Shown in pieces: positions 11,617 through 22,662 of a stretch of 64,000 nt of DNA (positions within the stretch are counted from its first letter, which is position 1; each line of letters opens with the position of its first letter). Made by a program: the position numbers and the translations under genes. This DNA is from Pisolithus tinctorius (taxonomy: Eukaryota; Basidiomycota; Agaricomycetes; Boletales; Pisolithaceae). Below the pieces are notes generated by a model, which did no database searches, had not been told where the DNA came from, and saw only the letters and a program-made list of their open reading frames with translations. The DNA lies in NCBI GenBank assembly GCA_024663395.1, contig JANFAH010000016.1, positions 496,001-560,000 on the forward strand, read 5' to 3'.

Positions 11617-11922
11617 CTGGGAGTGGCATTGACTCTGGTTGTGCAAACTTGGAGGCCAGACTCAATGTGTCTGCTCTTTCCAGTCCAAACTCTTTGACCC
11701 TGTATATCACTATAGAAAACCCAGAATTACCTTGGCTTCATACTCTAGTGGACTCTGTGTCCACTCATTGTTTCATAGATAATCACTTTGCTAATCAACA
11801 TTCATTTACCCCATACTCAGTCTCCCCAATCTGACTCTGGCTCTTCAATGAAAGGTCCACTTTTACCATAACTCAAGCAGTAGATGCCAATATCTGCTTC
11901 ATGTCCAGTGATGTCACCCCAA
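11617..11922 (+). pseudogene. pol: Gypsy-1 Pol fragment: aspartic protease region
   Basis: It corresponds to residues about 44-146 of the intact Pol. The protease active-site loop is present as LVDSVSTHCFID; the intact copy has LVDSGST, so the catalytic D-S-G triplet is broken by Gly to Val. A stop lies at about 11832 where the intact element has Arg. It is followed by the LTR-C at 11923. Confidence 0.85.
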
Positions 11923-12880
11923 TGTGAGTCAAAGTGTGGTTCAGTGGTGAAAACCAACCAAAACCAACACAAAAGGCAATGAGAGTGAGTGGTGGTGTGC
12001 CTACACAGTACCTAGATGGTAGAACCTTTCATTTGGGTTGTTTTTGCAAGCTACAACACTCAAAGATGAGTGCTGAGGGTTGGGGGTGCTCCTGCCAAAG
12101 AGGGAGCAAGAATGCAATAGATTGTGATGGGGTAGACTGCTGTCAGCCTACAGAAGTATGGATGATGACTTAATTCAATGTCCTAAGCTGCACTCAGCTC
12201 AGGGAGGACTTGGAGCAAAGCTGATTGATGATAGATGATAATAAGTGAAGTAGACAATAGTTAGACCCTTAATAAAGTCTCAACTATCAAAGCTGATGAA
12301 TGAATTACTGATTGAAGATGAAATGTGAGCAAGAGGGGCTCTCTGATGTCTTCTTCTTATTCAGCTATCTAAGTACAGTGATTTATATACAGTACAGGGG
12401 CATTGCCTATGGAAAACAAGGCACAAATGCTTGGTAAATGACTGGTAACTGATGAGTAAGGAATGTAAGTGATGGGTAATCATCTTAGAAAGCATTGGTG
12501 AGCATTGGTAAGGATAAGTAAGCCAAAAAGCAAAGAATCAGTAAGCAAGGTCAAAAGATTGGTAAGTATTGGCAATAGGTGAGTCAAAGACAGTCAGAAT
12601 GTCAAAGTATGAGTGAAGTAATGTCAGAAACTGGGAAAGCACACTGGAATTGCATTAGGGGGAGGCTGTGCATGTCACATCTCAAAGAGATTGCTTCTGG
12701 GCCAAAGTAGGATGACAGAGAGGCAGCACTGATCTGATGCTGATATAGTACATCCAAAAGCAGACAGGGTGAGTCAGATGTTAACAGGGGTCAAGCTTTG
12801 GTGGTCTGTGGGGTGACAGGAGCATAGGGGATCACAACTTTCCCCCCAAAACCATCCTCTCAGTGAAGCAAATAAAAACT

Positions 12881-13633
12881 TCACAAATGAGGCTCTGTTG
12901 GAAGAGAGGATGAAGGGGGAACATCTTCTGCTGTATCTTGCAACAAGGAGGCAAGATGGGCATCATACTCATCATGGATGTGATCAGGGAGAGTGGAGAA
13001 TGGTAGATTATACTGTAGCTGTTGCAATTTTGGAAGAATGATGGATGAGATTGGTATGAAGACATTGCAGGGAGCAGGGAGGAAGGATCCATATGCTTCT
13101 TGGACTGGAGAGACTAAAATGACCACATAAGACCTTTCTAACCAAATGACAGACCTGAGGTGACCAAAGAATGTCCTCCTAGAGGTCATACTGACAAAAA
13201 GAATGTGCTGTCCAAGCTGGATGGGCTGAGAGGGGGCAGATAAGGATAGGATGTGCCAGGATGCTTCAGGACAGAAGTTGGTAGGAACTCCTGGTAGATA
13301 TATGTAGCCATGGTCCCTAGCAAAGGGGACAAGTGAAATGATTGATGTGGAGGTGGTCATATCAGAAGAATTAGTGAAATGAGTGTCTTTTGGAGGGAGT
13401 GCTGTAGAAACATGTGGAGTGACAGATCCTTTCCAATTTTGGAAGGTAGGATTACATGGCTGAGCACTATAAGCAAGTGTGGGAATGGGTTGGAATCTGC
13501 AGAAATGGTGGAGATATGTCAAAAACTGGAATGCCATACATGGGCACTTAAGAATTTTTACTGGTGCTTGACTTGCTTCCTTCTTTTTTCTTTGGTGTTG
13601 ACAACTTGTTCTTGTGCAAAGGATGACTGCCAA
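12881..13633 (-). CDS. Open reading frame in the U3 of LTR-C
   Basis: An uninterrupted 250-codon frame running in the transcription direction of LTR-C, upstream of its TATA box. I do not recognise the protein. Visible features are a central hydrophobic, beta-rich core (GYIYLPGVPT, then LGQHILFVSMTSRRTFFGHL and ERSYVVILVSPVQEAYGSF), a segment ISSIILPKLQQLQYNLPF, an acidic helix PDHIHDEYDAHLASLLQ and a Ser/Pro-rich end. The same protein is readable in the other LTR-C copies (25844-26512, 29533-29949, 30247-30808, 10156-11397), usually with one or two breaks. This is the only long unbroken version. The start codon is uncertain: the region before residue 70 is less conserved between the subtypes. 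Confidence 0.55.
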   Translation of the reverse strand: MAVILCTRTSCQHQRKKKEASQAPVKILKCPCMAFQFLTYLHHFCRFQPIPTLAYSAQPCNPTFQNWKGSVTPHVSTALPPKDTHFTNSSDMTTSTSIISLVPFARDHGYIYLPGVPTNFCPEASWHILSLSAPSQPIQLGQHILFVSMTSRRTFFGHLRSVIWLERSYVVILVSPVQEAYGSFLPAPCNVFIPISSIILPKLQQLQYNLPFSTLPDHIHDEYDAHLASLLQDTAEDVPPSSSLPTEPHL

Positions 13634-13694
13634 TGTTCCTTGGAGTTGTTCTACACATGAGGGCTATAGTCTTCATCTCCATTCATCAGCAGTA

Positions 13695-14586
13695 TGTCAT
13701 ATCCATGACTCTTGGACTTGGTCTCAGTCCAGTCCAGACCCCTAGCCCCTAACTCCGGTCAACTCCGGTCCTGCTCCAGCCTAGAAAACCCAGTCCCAGG
13801 CGTAGGAAACCCAACTCTGGCCTAAATAACTTAAGTCCGGTGTTTTACCCCTATCTACAGTCCATTTTGGCCTCCCAGCCTTGCACTGCTCCACCCCGGT
13901 CTTCCCAGGTCCATGTCTGGGTCACCCAGACATAACTCCAGTCTGTTTTCCTTTGTTTGTACTATATTTAGTCTAGTCCTTTCATCTGACTTTGCTTACT
14001 GTACAATCCTGTGTCTGACCCTGGTTATGCCGGTCACCTGGACTTTGGCTATTAGCCTCAGCACAGCCACTATGGCTGTCCTCCTCTTGCTAATCATCTT
14101 TCTAATAGCTTATCAACAAGTCTGGCTTCATGTTCATTACTCTGGACTGGCCTCATGTATTTAACCCCTGTACATACTTTGTAGCACCCTCAGTCAGAAT
14201 ATCAACTAAGTATTCCATATTACCCCTCGAGTCTACTCTATGGCTAAGGCCGAGCCTTAAGCTATTCCCAGCCCCTGTCCTGGACCTCTCCCCAGCTTGC
14301 ATAAGGGTACAGCACATAAGCTGAGACCAAGGGAGGTAGATCCAACCCTGGACCAGCTTCCCCTTGTGTGCACTCCAAGACCAGTTGGTTTCCCATGCTA
14401 CTGGTCTTGTTCCCATGCCCCTGGCCTTAAGTCCAGTCCTCCAGACTTAGCCCCTGACCTCTGGCCTTAACTCCAGTCCAACTGGACTTGGCCCCTGTCT
14501 CCCGGCCTTGACTTTGGCCACTCAGACTTAGCCCCTGTCACCTAGTCATGAAGCCTGGTCACCTGAGGGTAAACCTGTACTTCACA
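13695..14586 (+). mobile_element. Solo LTR-B, 892 bp
   Basis: Starts tgtcatatccatgactc and ends cctgtacttcaca. The target duplication cagta is at 13690-13694 and 14587-14591. Nested at the third level: LTR-B in LTR-C in Gypsy-1. Some CCGG motifs survive. Confidence 0.9.
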
Positions 14587-14629
14587 CAGTATCCATGTCC
14601 ACCTCACCAAACACCTTTGGTGTGTGACA

Positions 14630-17600
14630 CTGGTAACCCTGTTTTTAGCCCCATTGGATTCCAAGTGTAAGATAGTCCTTGGACATGACTGGCTCACCTG
14701 CTACAATCTGTCGATTGACTGGGTACTGAGCAGTCTAACATTCCAGACTCCTGCATAAGGAATGCCAACCCCATTGACACCCCCTGAAAGCCCAGCCTCC
14801 ACCAGCCTTCCTGACTCTGGTCCTAGTGACCAACCTGGCCCTGTGCCATCTGTACCAGTCACCAACTCCCTGGCTCACACCCCCCTGAAGGCCCCTCTTG
14901 TCTCCCTAATCAATGCAGCCACCTTCATGCATGCCTGCAAACTGGAAGGGTCTGTCCAATTCCAACTTCAGCTCCATCCCTTGGACTCAACCCAAGCCTG
15001 ATCAGCCTCAGCCTCACCTCCCCCAGCCTTACCTAATGTCCTGCAGGAGTACCATGATTTTGCTGATGTCTTCAGTAAAGCCAAGGCCTTGGCACTCCTG
15101 CCTCACTGGGAGTATGACCTGAAAATAGAGCTTGAAGAAGGAACAACCCCACCATTAGGCACCATCTATTTTCTGTCATTGGTTGAGCTGCAACCTCTCT
15201 GAACTTTCATCAATGAAAATCTCACTACCAGTTTCATTTGCCCAACCTCTTCCCCCTATGCTGCACCAGTCCTCTTCATCATCAAAAAGGACAGCTCCCT
15301 CTGGCTTTGCATAGACTTCTGTGGCTTGAACAAAATCACCAAGAAAGACCACTACCCACTCCCACTCATCTCCAACCTCTTAGGCTGAGCCAAGATCTAT
15401 ACAAAGATCGATCTCTGGCATGCCTACCATCTTGTCCAGATTGCCCTGGGCAATGAATGGAAGACTGCATTTTGGGCTCAGTATGGTTCTTATGAGTGGT
15501 TAGTAATGCCTTTTGGCCTCACCAATGCCCTGGCCACCTTCCAATGCTTTGTTGACACAATCTTTGCTGATATGTTGGATGTTTGCATAGTCATCTACCT
15601 AGATGACATTCTAATCTACTCCAGAGATAAGGAGTCCCATAAGCAGCATGTCCAAGAGGTGCTCCACCAGCTTTGGCTTCATGGCCTTTATGCAAAGCCC
15701 AAGAAATGTGAGTTCCACTCACACTCAGTTGAATATCTTGGCTTCCACCTTTCCCCTGCCAGCCTCACAATGTTGAAGGAAAAAATCCAGACCATCAGTG
15801 ATTGGCCTGAGCCTTGCAAGGTCAAGGACATACAATCTTTCCTTGGCTTCACCAACTTTTACCACTGCTTCATCTTCAACTACTTGGACATCATTGTACT
15901 GTTAACCTGCCTTACTCACAAAGGTGCCCCTTGGAACTTCTCTGAGGAGTGCCACTGGTCATTCAATAACCCCAAGGTTGGCTTCACTTCTGCACCAGTC
16001 CTAACTCATTTCATCCCTGGGGTTCCCATCACTGTTGAGACCAATGCATTGGACTATGCCATCACCAGCATCCTTTCCATTACTTGTGGTGACAGCCAGA
16101 TACATCTGGTTGCTTTCTACTCCCAGAATCTGATGGCCCCAGAGTTGAACTATGATACTCATGATAAGGAATTGCTTGCAATGTTTGAAGCATTCTGGAA
16201 CTGGTGCCACTACCTAGAGGGCTCAGCCTCACTGGTTGACATTGTCACCAACCACAAGAACCTCAAGTACTTTTCTACTTCTAAAGTTCTCACCCACCAC
16301 CAAGCTCGCTGGTCAGAATTCTTGTCTCAATTCAATATGGTCATTAGATTCAGGCCCAGTAAGCTCAGGGCTAAGCCTGATGCCCTAACTAGACAATGGG
16401 ATGTCTACCCCAAAGAGGGGGATAGCAGCTATGCCTGAGTGAACCCACATAATCTGAGACCAGTCTTCACCCAGGAGCAACTAGTGGTCTGCCTTTGTGC
16501 TACATACCTTGAGTACCCAGTCTTACAAGCAGTTGCCTTAATGAATGTCAAAAAACTACACAATGATATCCTGACCACACTGCCAGATGACCCAGTCTCA
16601 CAAATCTGCCTGTCCAACATGTCTGATCCCTGGTGGTTAGTAGATGACACTGGTTTCCTTCAGCTTGATGGAAGGATCTAAGTACCAGACTCAAATGATC
16701 TCCACCTTAGGGTCTTGTGGCTTAAGCATGACCACCCCCTGTCTGGCCACTTCAGCCAAAACTGAACCCTAGAACTCATACAGCATGAGTATACCTGGCC
16801 CAGCCTCAGGACTTTTGTCAAGGACTATGTCCAGTCTTGCATGGCCTGTGCTTGGGCTAAGGTCCCCCACCATTGGCCTTATGGCCTTCTCAAACAACTC
16901 CTGGTGCCAGAAAAGCCATGGAATTCCATCTCTATGGATTTCATTGAGCAGCTCCTGCCCTCATCTGGCTTCACAGCCATCCTCATTGTAGTTGACTGGC
17001 TTTCCAAGCAGGCCATCTTCATCCCCACTCATGACATTATCACAGCCCCAGAACTCACCAAACTCTTCCTCCATGTCTTTTCAAAGCATGGAGTGCCAGC
17101 CCATGTAACCTCAGACCAAGGCTTGGAGTTCATCTCCTATTTCTTCTGGTCACTTGGTAAGGCCTTAGACATGCATCTACATTTCACTTTGGGCTACCAA
17201 CCCAAAGGTGATGGTCAGACCAAATGGACTAACCAGACCCTGGAACAATACCTCTGAGTCTACTGTAATTATCAACAGGACAACTGGGCTGACCTCTTAC
17301 CTTTGGCTGAGTTTGCTTACAACAATGCCCCTAGCACTACTACTGGTGCTTCACCCTTTTTCACTAACAAGGGCTACCACCCCAACATCTCAGTGTACCC
17401 AGAGTGTGACCTCACATCCACTCAGGCTCATGATTATGCAGTCAACCTGGACTCACTGCACCAGTACCTATGTGAGGAGATGACCCTTGCACAACAGTGC
17501 TACCAAGGACTGGCTGATGGTAAATGCATGCCAGCCCTGGACTTCAAGGTTGGTGATCAGGTGTATGTCAAAGCCAAATACTTCTGGTCAACCTGGCCTT

Positions 17601-18002
17601 CCAAGAAACTCTTGGAAAAAAACCCTGGACTGTACCCAGTCATAGCTCAGGCTGGTACCCACTCTTTCACACTGTGCCTGCCAGACTTAATGTGCACAGT
17701 ACACCCAGTCTTCCATGGCTCCCAACTCAAGCCAGCCATCCCTAATATCATCCTGAACTGGACTCAGCCACCACCCCCACCAGTCAAAGTCAATGGTGAA
17801 CTAGAGTTTGAGGTGGCAGAAATCCTCAACTCCAAGGTCAACCAGTGTCACTGGTGTTGGCTTCAGTACCTAGTCTGGTGGACCAGCTACAAAGGGACTG
17901 ATGAAGAAACCACTTGGTACTTGCCACTGAGCTAGACAATGCTTCTGAACTCATACAAGAGTTCCATTCTCGCTACCCCAGTAAACCTGGCCCATACCAA
18001 TG
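14630..18002 (+). pseudogene. pol: Gypsy-1 Pol, decayed: RT, RNase H, integrase, chromodomain
   Basis: It continues the Pol reading frame after the second LTR-C. The longest surviving frame (15506-16438, 310 codons) covers the RT fingers-to-connection region with the active-site motif YLDDILIYS, and RNase H (ITVETNALDYA ... YDTHDKELLAMFEAF). Pieces at 16841-17257 and 17303-17935 hold the integrase core (ISMDFIEQ, then VTSDQGLEF and the GQTK segment, where the catalytic Glu of the intact GQTERTNQ is now Lys) and the chromodomain-bearing C terminus. Stops fall at former CGA/CAG/TGG codons (for example 15001, 15202, 16437, 17257). The RNase H motif has Asn where the catalytic Asp is expected, as in the intact copy. 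Confidence 0.9.
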
Positions 18003-18194
18003 AGGACCGGTCTCGACCAGCCTCAGCCTCTTTCCTTTTTTTTCTATTGGTATCTAGTTTCCTTTGATCTCTCACTTACCTAGCTTCTGTTCTTCCCTTT
18101 TCTTGATTCTCCTACTTACTATATGAAACCAAGACTGGACACTGGACACATGACATTGGCAAAAGAAAAGCTACAAGCCCCCTATGCTAAGGTA

Positions 18195-19828
18195 CTACTC
18201 AGCCTTGGCCATGGTCTTGTCCTCCCCTTCAGCCTCCTCCTCCTTGTCCTTGCTGTGGGCCTTCAGCCAGTCAGCCTCCTTGTGCAACTCATCAGAGTCA
18301 AGCTCAGATGAGCCCAATGTCATAACTGTGTCTTGACCCTGGCTGGACTCAGCCTTGCACTCATCCAGTCCAGCCTTGGTCCCATCAAACACCTACCTCC
18401 AAATGGTCTAGCACAGTTAACACTGCTTTGCAGTGCATGTCATTTTCAGTTGAGCCTGATCTGGTCTTGTCCCTGGTCTGCCCTTGTTCTCTGTCCTGGT
18501 CTCCAGTCATCTTTGTCATACATTACTAATACCATTCTTACCAATCACCTTAGCAATCCTTGCACAACCAGCATTACCAGTCTCTGTACTATAGTTACTT
18601 CTAGTATATAAACTCTTAGATACTTGGCCTGTACTTCCTCAGTCTGAAATCAAATAAGTTCTATCTGTAACTCTTGGCCTCAGACTTAGACTGCAACCCA
18701 CACAAGGGAATAGCACTGCATCATCAGTTGCTAAGTCCAATCAGTCCATCCCCCTGTACCTCTGCCCCTTTCCCCTGATCCCAGCCCTTTGGTCTTGTGC
18801 CTGCTTCAGTCTCCAGTCTGGCCTCAACCCAGACACCATGAACTTGACACCCAAGTCTGAAGGGGATACTGCCATCCCAAAGTTATAGGACTTGTTGAGG
18901 ATCAACTCGAGTGTGTCAGCAATCTGGCCTCAGTTCTCGACTGAGGCCTCATGTAGTTCGAAGAGGCTGGCCAAGTTATTGGCAATCAGCCCCACTGTGT
19001 CAATCAAGTGCTTGAGCTCCTCCTCTAAGCCCAAGTAGTACTCAGCACTGGCCTCCCTCGACCTACTCCCACCAGCCTCAGGTTCACTGAGGTCCAAGAC
19101 CTTGATTGGCCTCATGCTTGTCTTCACCTGCTTCTGTTTGCTGGGCCTGGCCTCAGCATTCTCCTTTTCAGCCTGCTGCTTCTTCCCTTCATTGACTTTC
19201 CCAGCTTTTGGACTGGCCTTGGTGTCCTTGCCATCACCAGGCCACTGGTGCTTTCCCTTGGACTGGTTGCACTGAATGCAGGCAACCAACTTTTTATTAC
19301 CATCTATGAGGAACTTGCAGACAATTTTGGCCTGGGCACAACAGGTACAGCTAAAAAGGATGTTGGTAGAAAAATGCATGAGGTTGTAAGAGTACTCACC
19401 CAGGGTCCATCACCACCTTCTTTACCTCACCCCCAGCCTCACTACTAGTGGCCCCAGCACTGGCCTCAGCCATGTGTTTCCTCTCAGCCTCCCTTTCCTC
19501 CTTGGCCTTGCACCTCCCCTCCTCCTTGCATGCCCTCTCCTCTTCAGCCTCATGTGCTGCCCTCTCAGCCTCAACCCACTCCCTCTCCACTCTTTTTGGC
19601 CTCCAGCCATGCCTGCTCCTCCTGCCAGGCTTGCTCAGCCACCTTACACTGCTTCCTCTCTTTTGCCTTTGCCCTCATTGTCTCCTCTTTGTCATCAGTG
19701 TCATACTTGATGAACACCTGCATCCAGTTGATAGGGACCTGGCCTTTGTCACTGTCAGTTGTGATGGTTGGTCTCAAGTTGGACATGATGAGATAGAATG
19801 CAGAAGAGAGACACAAAGGGCTTAGCAA
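18195..19828 (-). pseudogene. Opposite-strand Zn2Cys6 gene of decayed Gypsy-1
   Basis: This is the counterpart of the gene at 44891-45971, read opposite to pol. The N-terminal exon begins at about 19790 with MSNLRPTITTDSDKGQ and continues into YDTDDKEETMRAKAKERK. The intron 19351-19399 (gtgagt ... ttttag) has the same position, phase and length (49 nt) as in the intact copy. The second exon starts with the zinc cluster, C-X2-C-X6-C-X12-C-X2-C-X6, but with His in place of the sixth Cys and Cys in place of an Arg. Stop near 18195-18197 (MAKAE end). The reading frame is interrupted by the LTR-A at 18318-18849. The N-terminal segment here has no stop at the position where the younger copy has TGA. 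Confidence 0.8.
18318..18849 (+). mobile_element. Solo LTR-A, 532 bp
   Basis: Starts tgtcataactgtgtc and ends catgaacttgaca. The target duplication cccaa is at 18313-18317 and 18850-18854. Inserted in the 3' part of the decayed zinc-cluster gene. Confidence 0.9.
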
Positions 19829-19907
19829 GCCACAAGTACCACTTTTTCGAACTCAGCCTACCACTCTTGCAGGGGTCTCATGGGTTCAACCCCTAAGAGA
19901 GGGATAC

Positions 19908-20416
19908 TGTCATAACCATGCTTCAGCCCCAGCTGGACTTGGCCTTGCATCCATCCAGTCTGACCTCAGCCTCACCAATCACTTACCCCCAGTTAGTCTA
20001 GTGCAGTTAACACTGCTTTGCAGTGCATGTCACTTTGGTTGAACTCTGCCTGGTCCTGTCCAAGTCTCCATTGCCTTAGTCATACCTTACTAATACCATT
20101 CTTACCAATTGTCTTAGCAATCCTTGCAAGACTGGCATTACCAGTCTCCATACTATAGTTCTGTCTCTGGTATATAAACCTGTAGTTACTCAAGCTGTAG
20201 TCTCCAGTCTGAAATCAACTAAGTTACTCTGATAACCCCACCTTGGCCTTGGACTTGGACTGTGACCCATGCAAGGGAGTAGCACTGCATCATCAGTCAC
20301 TAAGTCCAATCAGTCCACCTTCTGTACCCCTGCCTCTTCCCCTGATCCCAACCCCTTGGCCTCATGCCCACTTCAGTCTCCAGTCCAGTCTCAACCCAGA
20401 CATCATGAACTTGACA
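19908..20416 (+). repeat. 3' LTR of decayed Gypsy-1
   Basis: Starts tgtcataaccatgc and ends catgaacttgaca. It is preceded by the purine-rich ctaagagagggatac (19893-19907), the polypurine tract. The downstream flank ggcag equals the upstream flank of the 5' LTR. Confidence 0.88.
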
Positions 20417-21075
20417 GGCAGGTGCTCCTAGCACAAGTCAATGACAAGTTATGCAAGAGCAGATGCATGAATGAAGACTTGACAGGGGATGCTGAATGTA
20501 CCAAAGGTATTCAGCTGAAAGGACTCCTAGCACAAGTCAATGACAAGTTATGCAGGAGTAGAGGGACAAGGGATGACTGTGTGGGGGATGCCAACTAGAG
20601 TGATGAGTTTCAATAGAACATGCTCCTGGTGCAAGTTGATGATGAGTTATGCAGGAGTAGGGGGATGACTAAGCAAGAGTTGCTGACTAAGTGTGGATAA
20701 AGTTCCAGATAAAGGATGGAGGTAGATAGACCCTTGATGGAGCCTCAACTACCAAGTATGATGAATGGTGACAGATAGACTCTTCTGAATGAGCCTCAAC
20801 TATCAACAACAAGTTATGCACTGAGATGAGCTGAACTGACTGACTGGATTGCTTCTGGATTGCTTGTTGGGTTGTAGCTAAGTACAGGGGGTTTATATAC
20901 TGTGGGGGGAGCACAGCCTATGACAAACAAGGCACATATTCTTGGTAAGTAATGAGTAAGGACTGTAAGCAGTGAGTAATCCTGATGAGTAAGCAAGAGA
21001 TGAAAAGTAAGCAAGCATGGCAGATTGGTAAGTATTGGCAATAAATGAGTCAAGGACAGTCAAAATATCACAGTA
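20417..21075 (-). mobile_element. LTR-C copy, second part (from 7238-7348)
   Basis: It continues the LTR-C sequence with two direct repeats of the ctcctagcacaagtcaatgac unit, and then the inverted TATA region gtttatatactgtggggg near 20890. It ends where the TA-flanked hairpin element begins. The U3 part is missing. Confidence 0.75.
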
Positions 21076-22649
21076 TACAGTGACTCCAAAAACCCTTTCA
21101 ATGTTTGCTCTAAATGGAGTGTGTGAAGTGTAGCACAAAAGGGGTGGGAATTTTGCTTTGCATCTCTAGGACCAAATTTAGTACTTTCTCTTGGCTACAT
21201 AATGGTACCTTTATCATGTGATTTGGCTGACAGGCAGTGGAGATATCATTGATTGAAAACTGCAATACCATTGAAAGGGTTTTTTCACTTTTGAATTGAA
21301 AAGGGTATTTGGAGAACCAGAAGCTGAGATCTCAGGGGGGATGGGAAAATATGATTACATAATGAACCACATGATCTTCCAGATGATTTGTCAGCATGTA
21401 AACAATGACAAACATTGAATTTGTACCATTAAACCTCCCTCTTTTACCACAACTCATGAAATCATCTCTCTGGCTCACATGGTCATTTTCTCAGGGAAAT
21501 ATTATCAAATAATGGTGCCCACTACTGTACCATCAGCATAACATGCTCTCAGGACCATCAGTCCCTTAAAAAACCTGCTGCCAGTCAATCCCTGCACTGT
21601 TTCCCCACCCATGCCTGATGTATTCTGGGACTAATCAATGCTTGGAAGGCTGAAAATGTTATGGAGGTCAATCTGGCACTTCAGAACATGATGGAAAAAC
21701 AAATCCCCTCTTAACCAATGCATTTCTGCCACAGGGACACTGATCTGGAGGTTAGGGCAAGACAAAATCCTCTACCCTTGGGTATCATCAGAAGGATATG
21801 CTACTGAGCAGCCATGGAGCAGAATCCTGTGCTTCCATCTGGCCCTGATTATTTCCCTTGGTCACATGTGACCAAATAACCCTTCCCCAGTCATCCAAAG
21901 TTCATATTAGAGCAAGATCTAGTGAACCCTCTGAGGGTGCTTGGAGCACAAGGAGGTTTTGTCTTTCCCTAATCTCCATACCAGTGTCCCTGGGCCAGAA
22001 ATGCATTGGTTAAGAGGGGATTTGTTTTTCCATCATGTTCTGAAGTGCCAGATTGACCTCCATAACATTTTCAGCCTTCCAAGCATTGATTAGTCCCAGA
22101 ATACATCAGGCATGGGTGGGGAAACAGTGCAGGGATTGACTGGCAGCAGGTTTTTTAAGGGACTGATGGTCCTGAGAGCATGTTATGCTGATGGTACAGT
22201 AGTGGGCACCATTATTTGATAATATTTCCCTGAGAAAATGACCATGTGAGCCAGAGAGATGATTTCATGAGTTGTGGTAAAAGAGGGAGGTTTAATGGTA
22301 CAAATTCAATGTTTGTCATTGTTTAAATGCTGACAAATCATCTGGAAGATCATGTGTTTTGTTATGTAATCATATTTTCCCATCCCTCCTGAGATCTCAG
22401 CTTCTGGTTCTCCAAATACCTTTTTCAATTCAAAAGTGAAAAAACCCTTTCAATGGTATTGCAGTTTTAAATCAATGATATCTCCACTGCCTGTCAGCCA
22501 AATCACGTGAAAAAGGTACCATTCTGTAGCCAAGAGAAAGTACTAAATTTGGTCCTAGAGATGCGAAGCAAAATTCCCACCCCTTTTCATGCTACACTGC
22601 ACACACTCCATTTAGAGCAAACATTGAAAGGGTTTTTGGAGTCACTGTA
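21076..22649. mobile_element. Long-inverted-repeat (foldback) DNA element, TA-flanked
   Basis: Two arms of about 690-700 bases face each other around a spacer of about 200 bases (roughly 21765-21960). The ends are TACAGTGACTCCAAAAACCC and its complement. TA at both ends fits the TA target of Tc1/mariner elements, with termini CAGTGACTCC. No transposase frame exists, so it would be non-autonomous. A second copy starts at 63171 inside Gypsy-2, also at a TA. Arm identity is high, with a few single-base differences such as aaaatggtacctttatc versus aaaaaggtaccattctg. Confidence 0.85.
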
Positions 22650-22662
22650 CAAGCTGAGGTTG

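Larger units (their letters stand above)
11923..14629 (-). mobile_element. Solo LTR-C (second subtype) inside Gypsy-1 pol (contains LTR-B)
   Basis: On the plus strand it starts tgtgagtcaaagtgtgg and ends ttggtgtgtgaca. The flanks are ccaa (11919-11922) and ctgg (14630-14633). The intact pol has ccccggtaaccc here, so the target was CCGG. Compared with the other LTR-C copies it belongs with 28087-32351 as a second subtype. LTR-B is inserted at 13695-14586. Confidence 0.85.
7349..20416 (+). mobile_element. Decayed Gypsy-1 chromovirus with nested insertions
   Basis: This is a full-length but mutated copy of the family represented by the young element at 44224-51830. It is bounded by LTRs at 7349-7855 and 19908-20416 and by the target duplication ggcag (7344-7348 and 20417-20421). 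The order is 5' LTR, gag, pol, opposite-strand zinc-cluster gene, 3' LTR. It was later hit by LTR-C (9272-11616, holding LTR-E), by LTR-C (11923-14629, holding LTR-B) and by LTR-A (18318-18849). Removing these restores collinearity with the intact element. The substitutions relative to it are dominated by CG to TG or CA. Confidence 0.9.
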
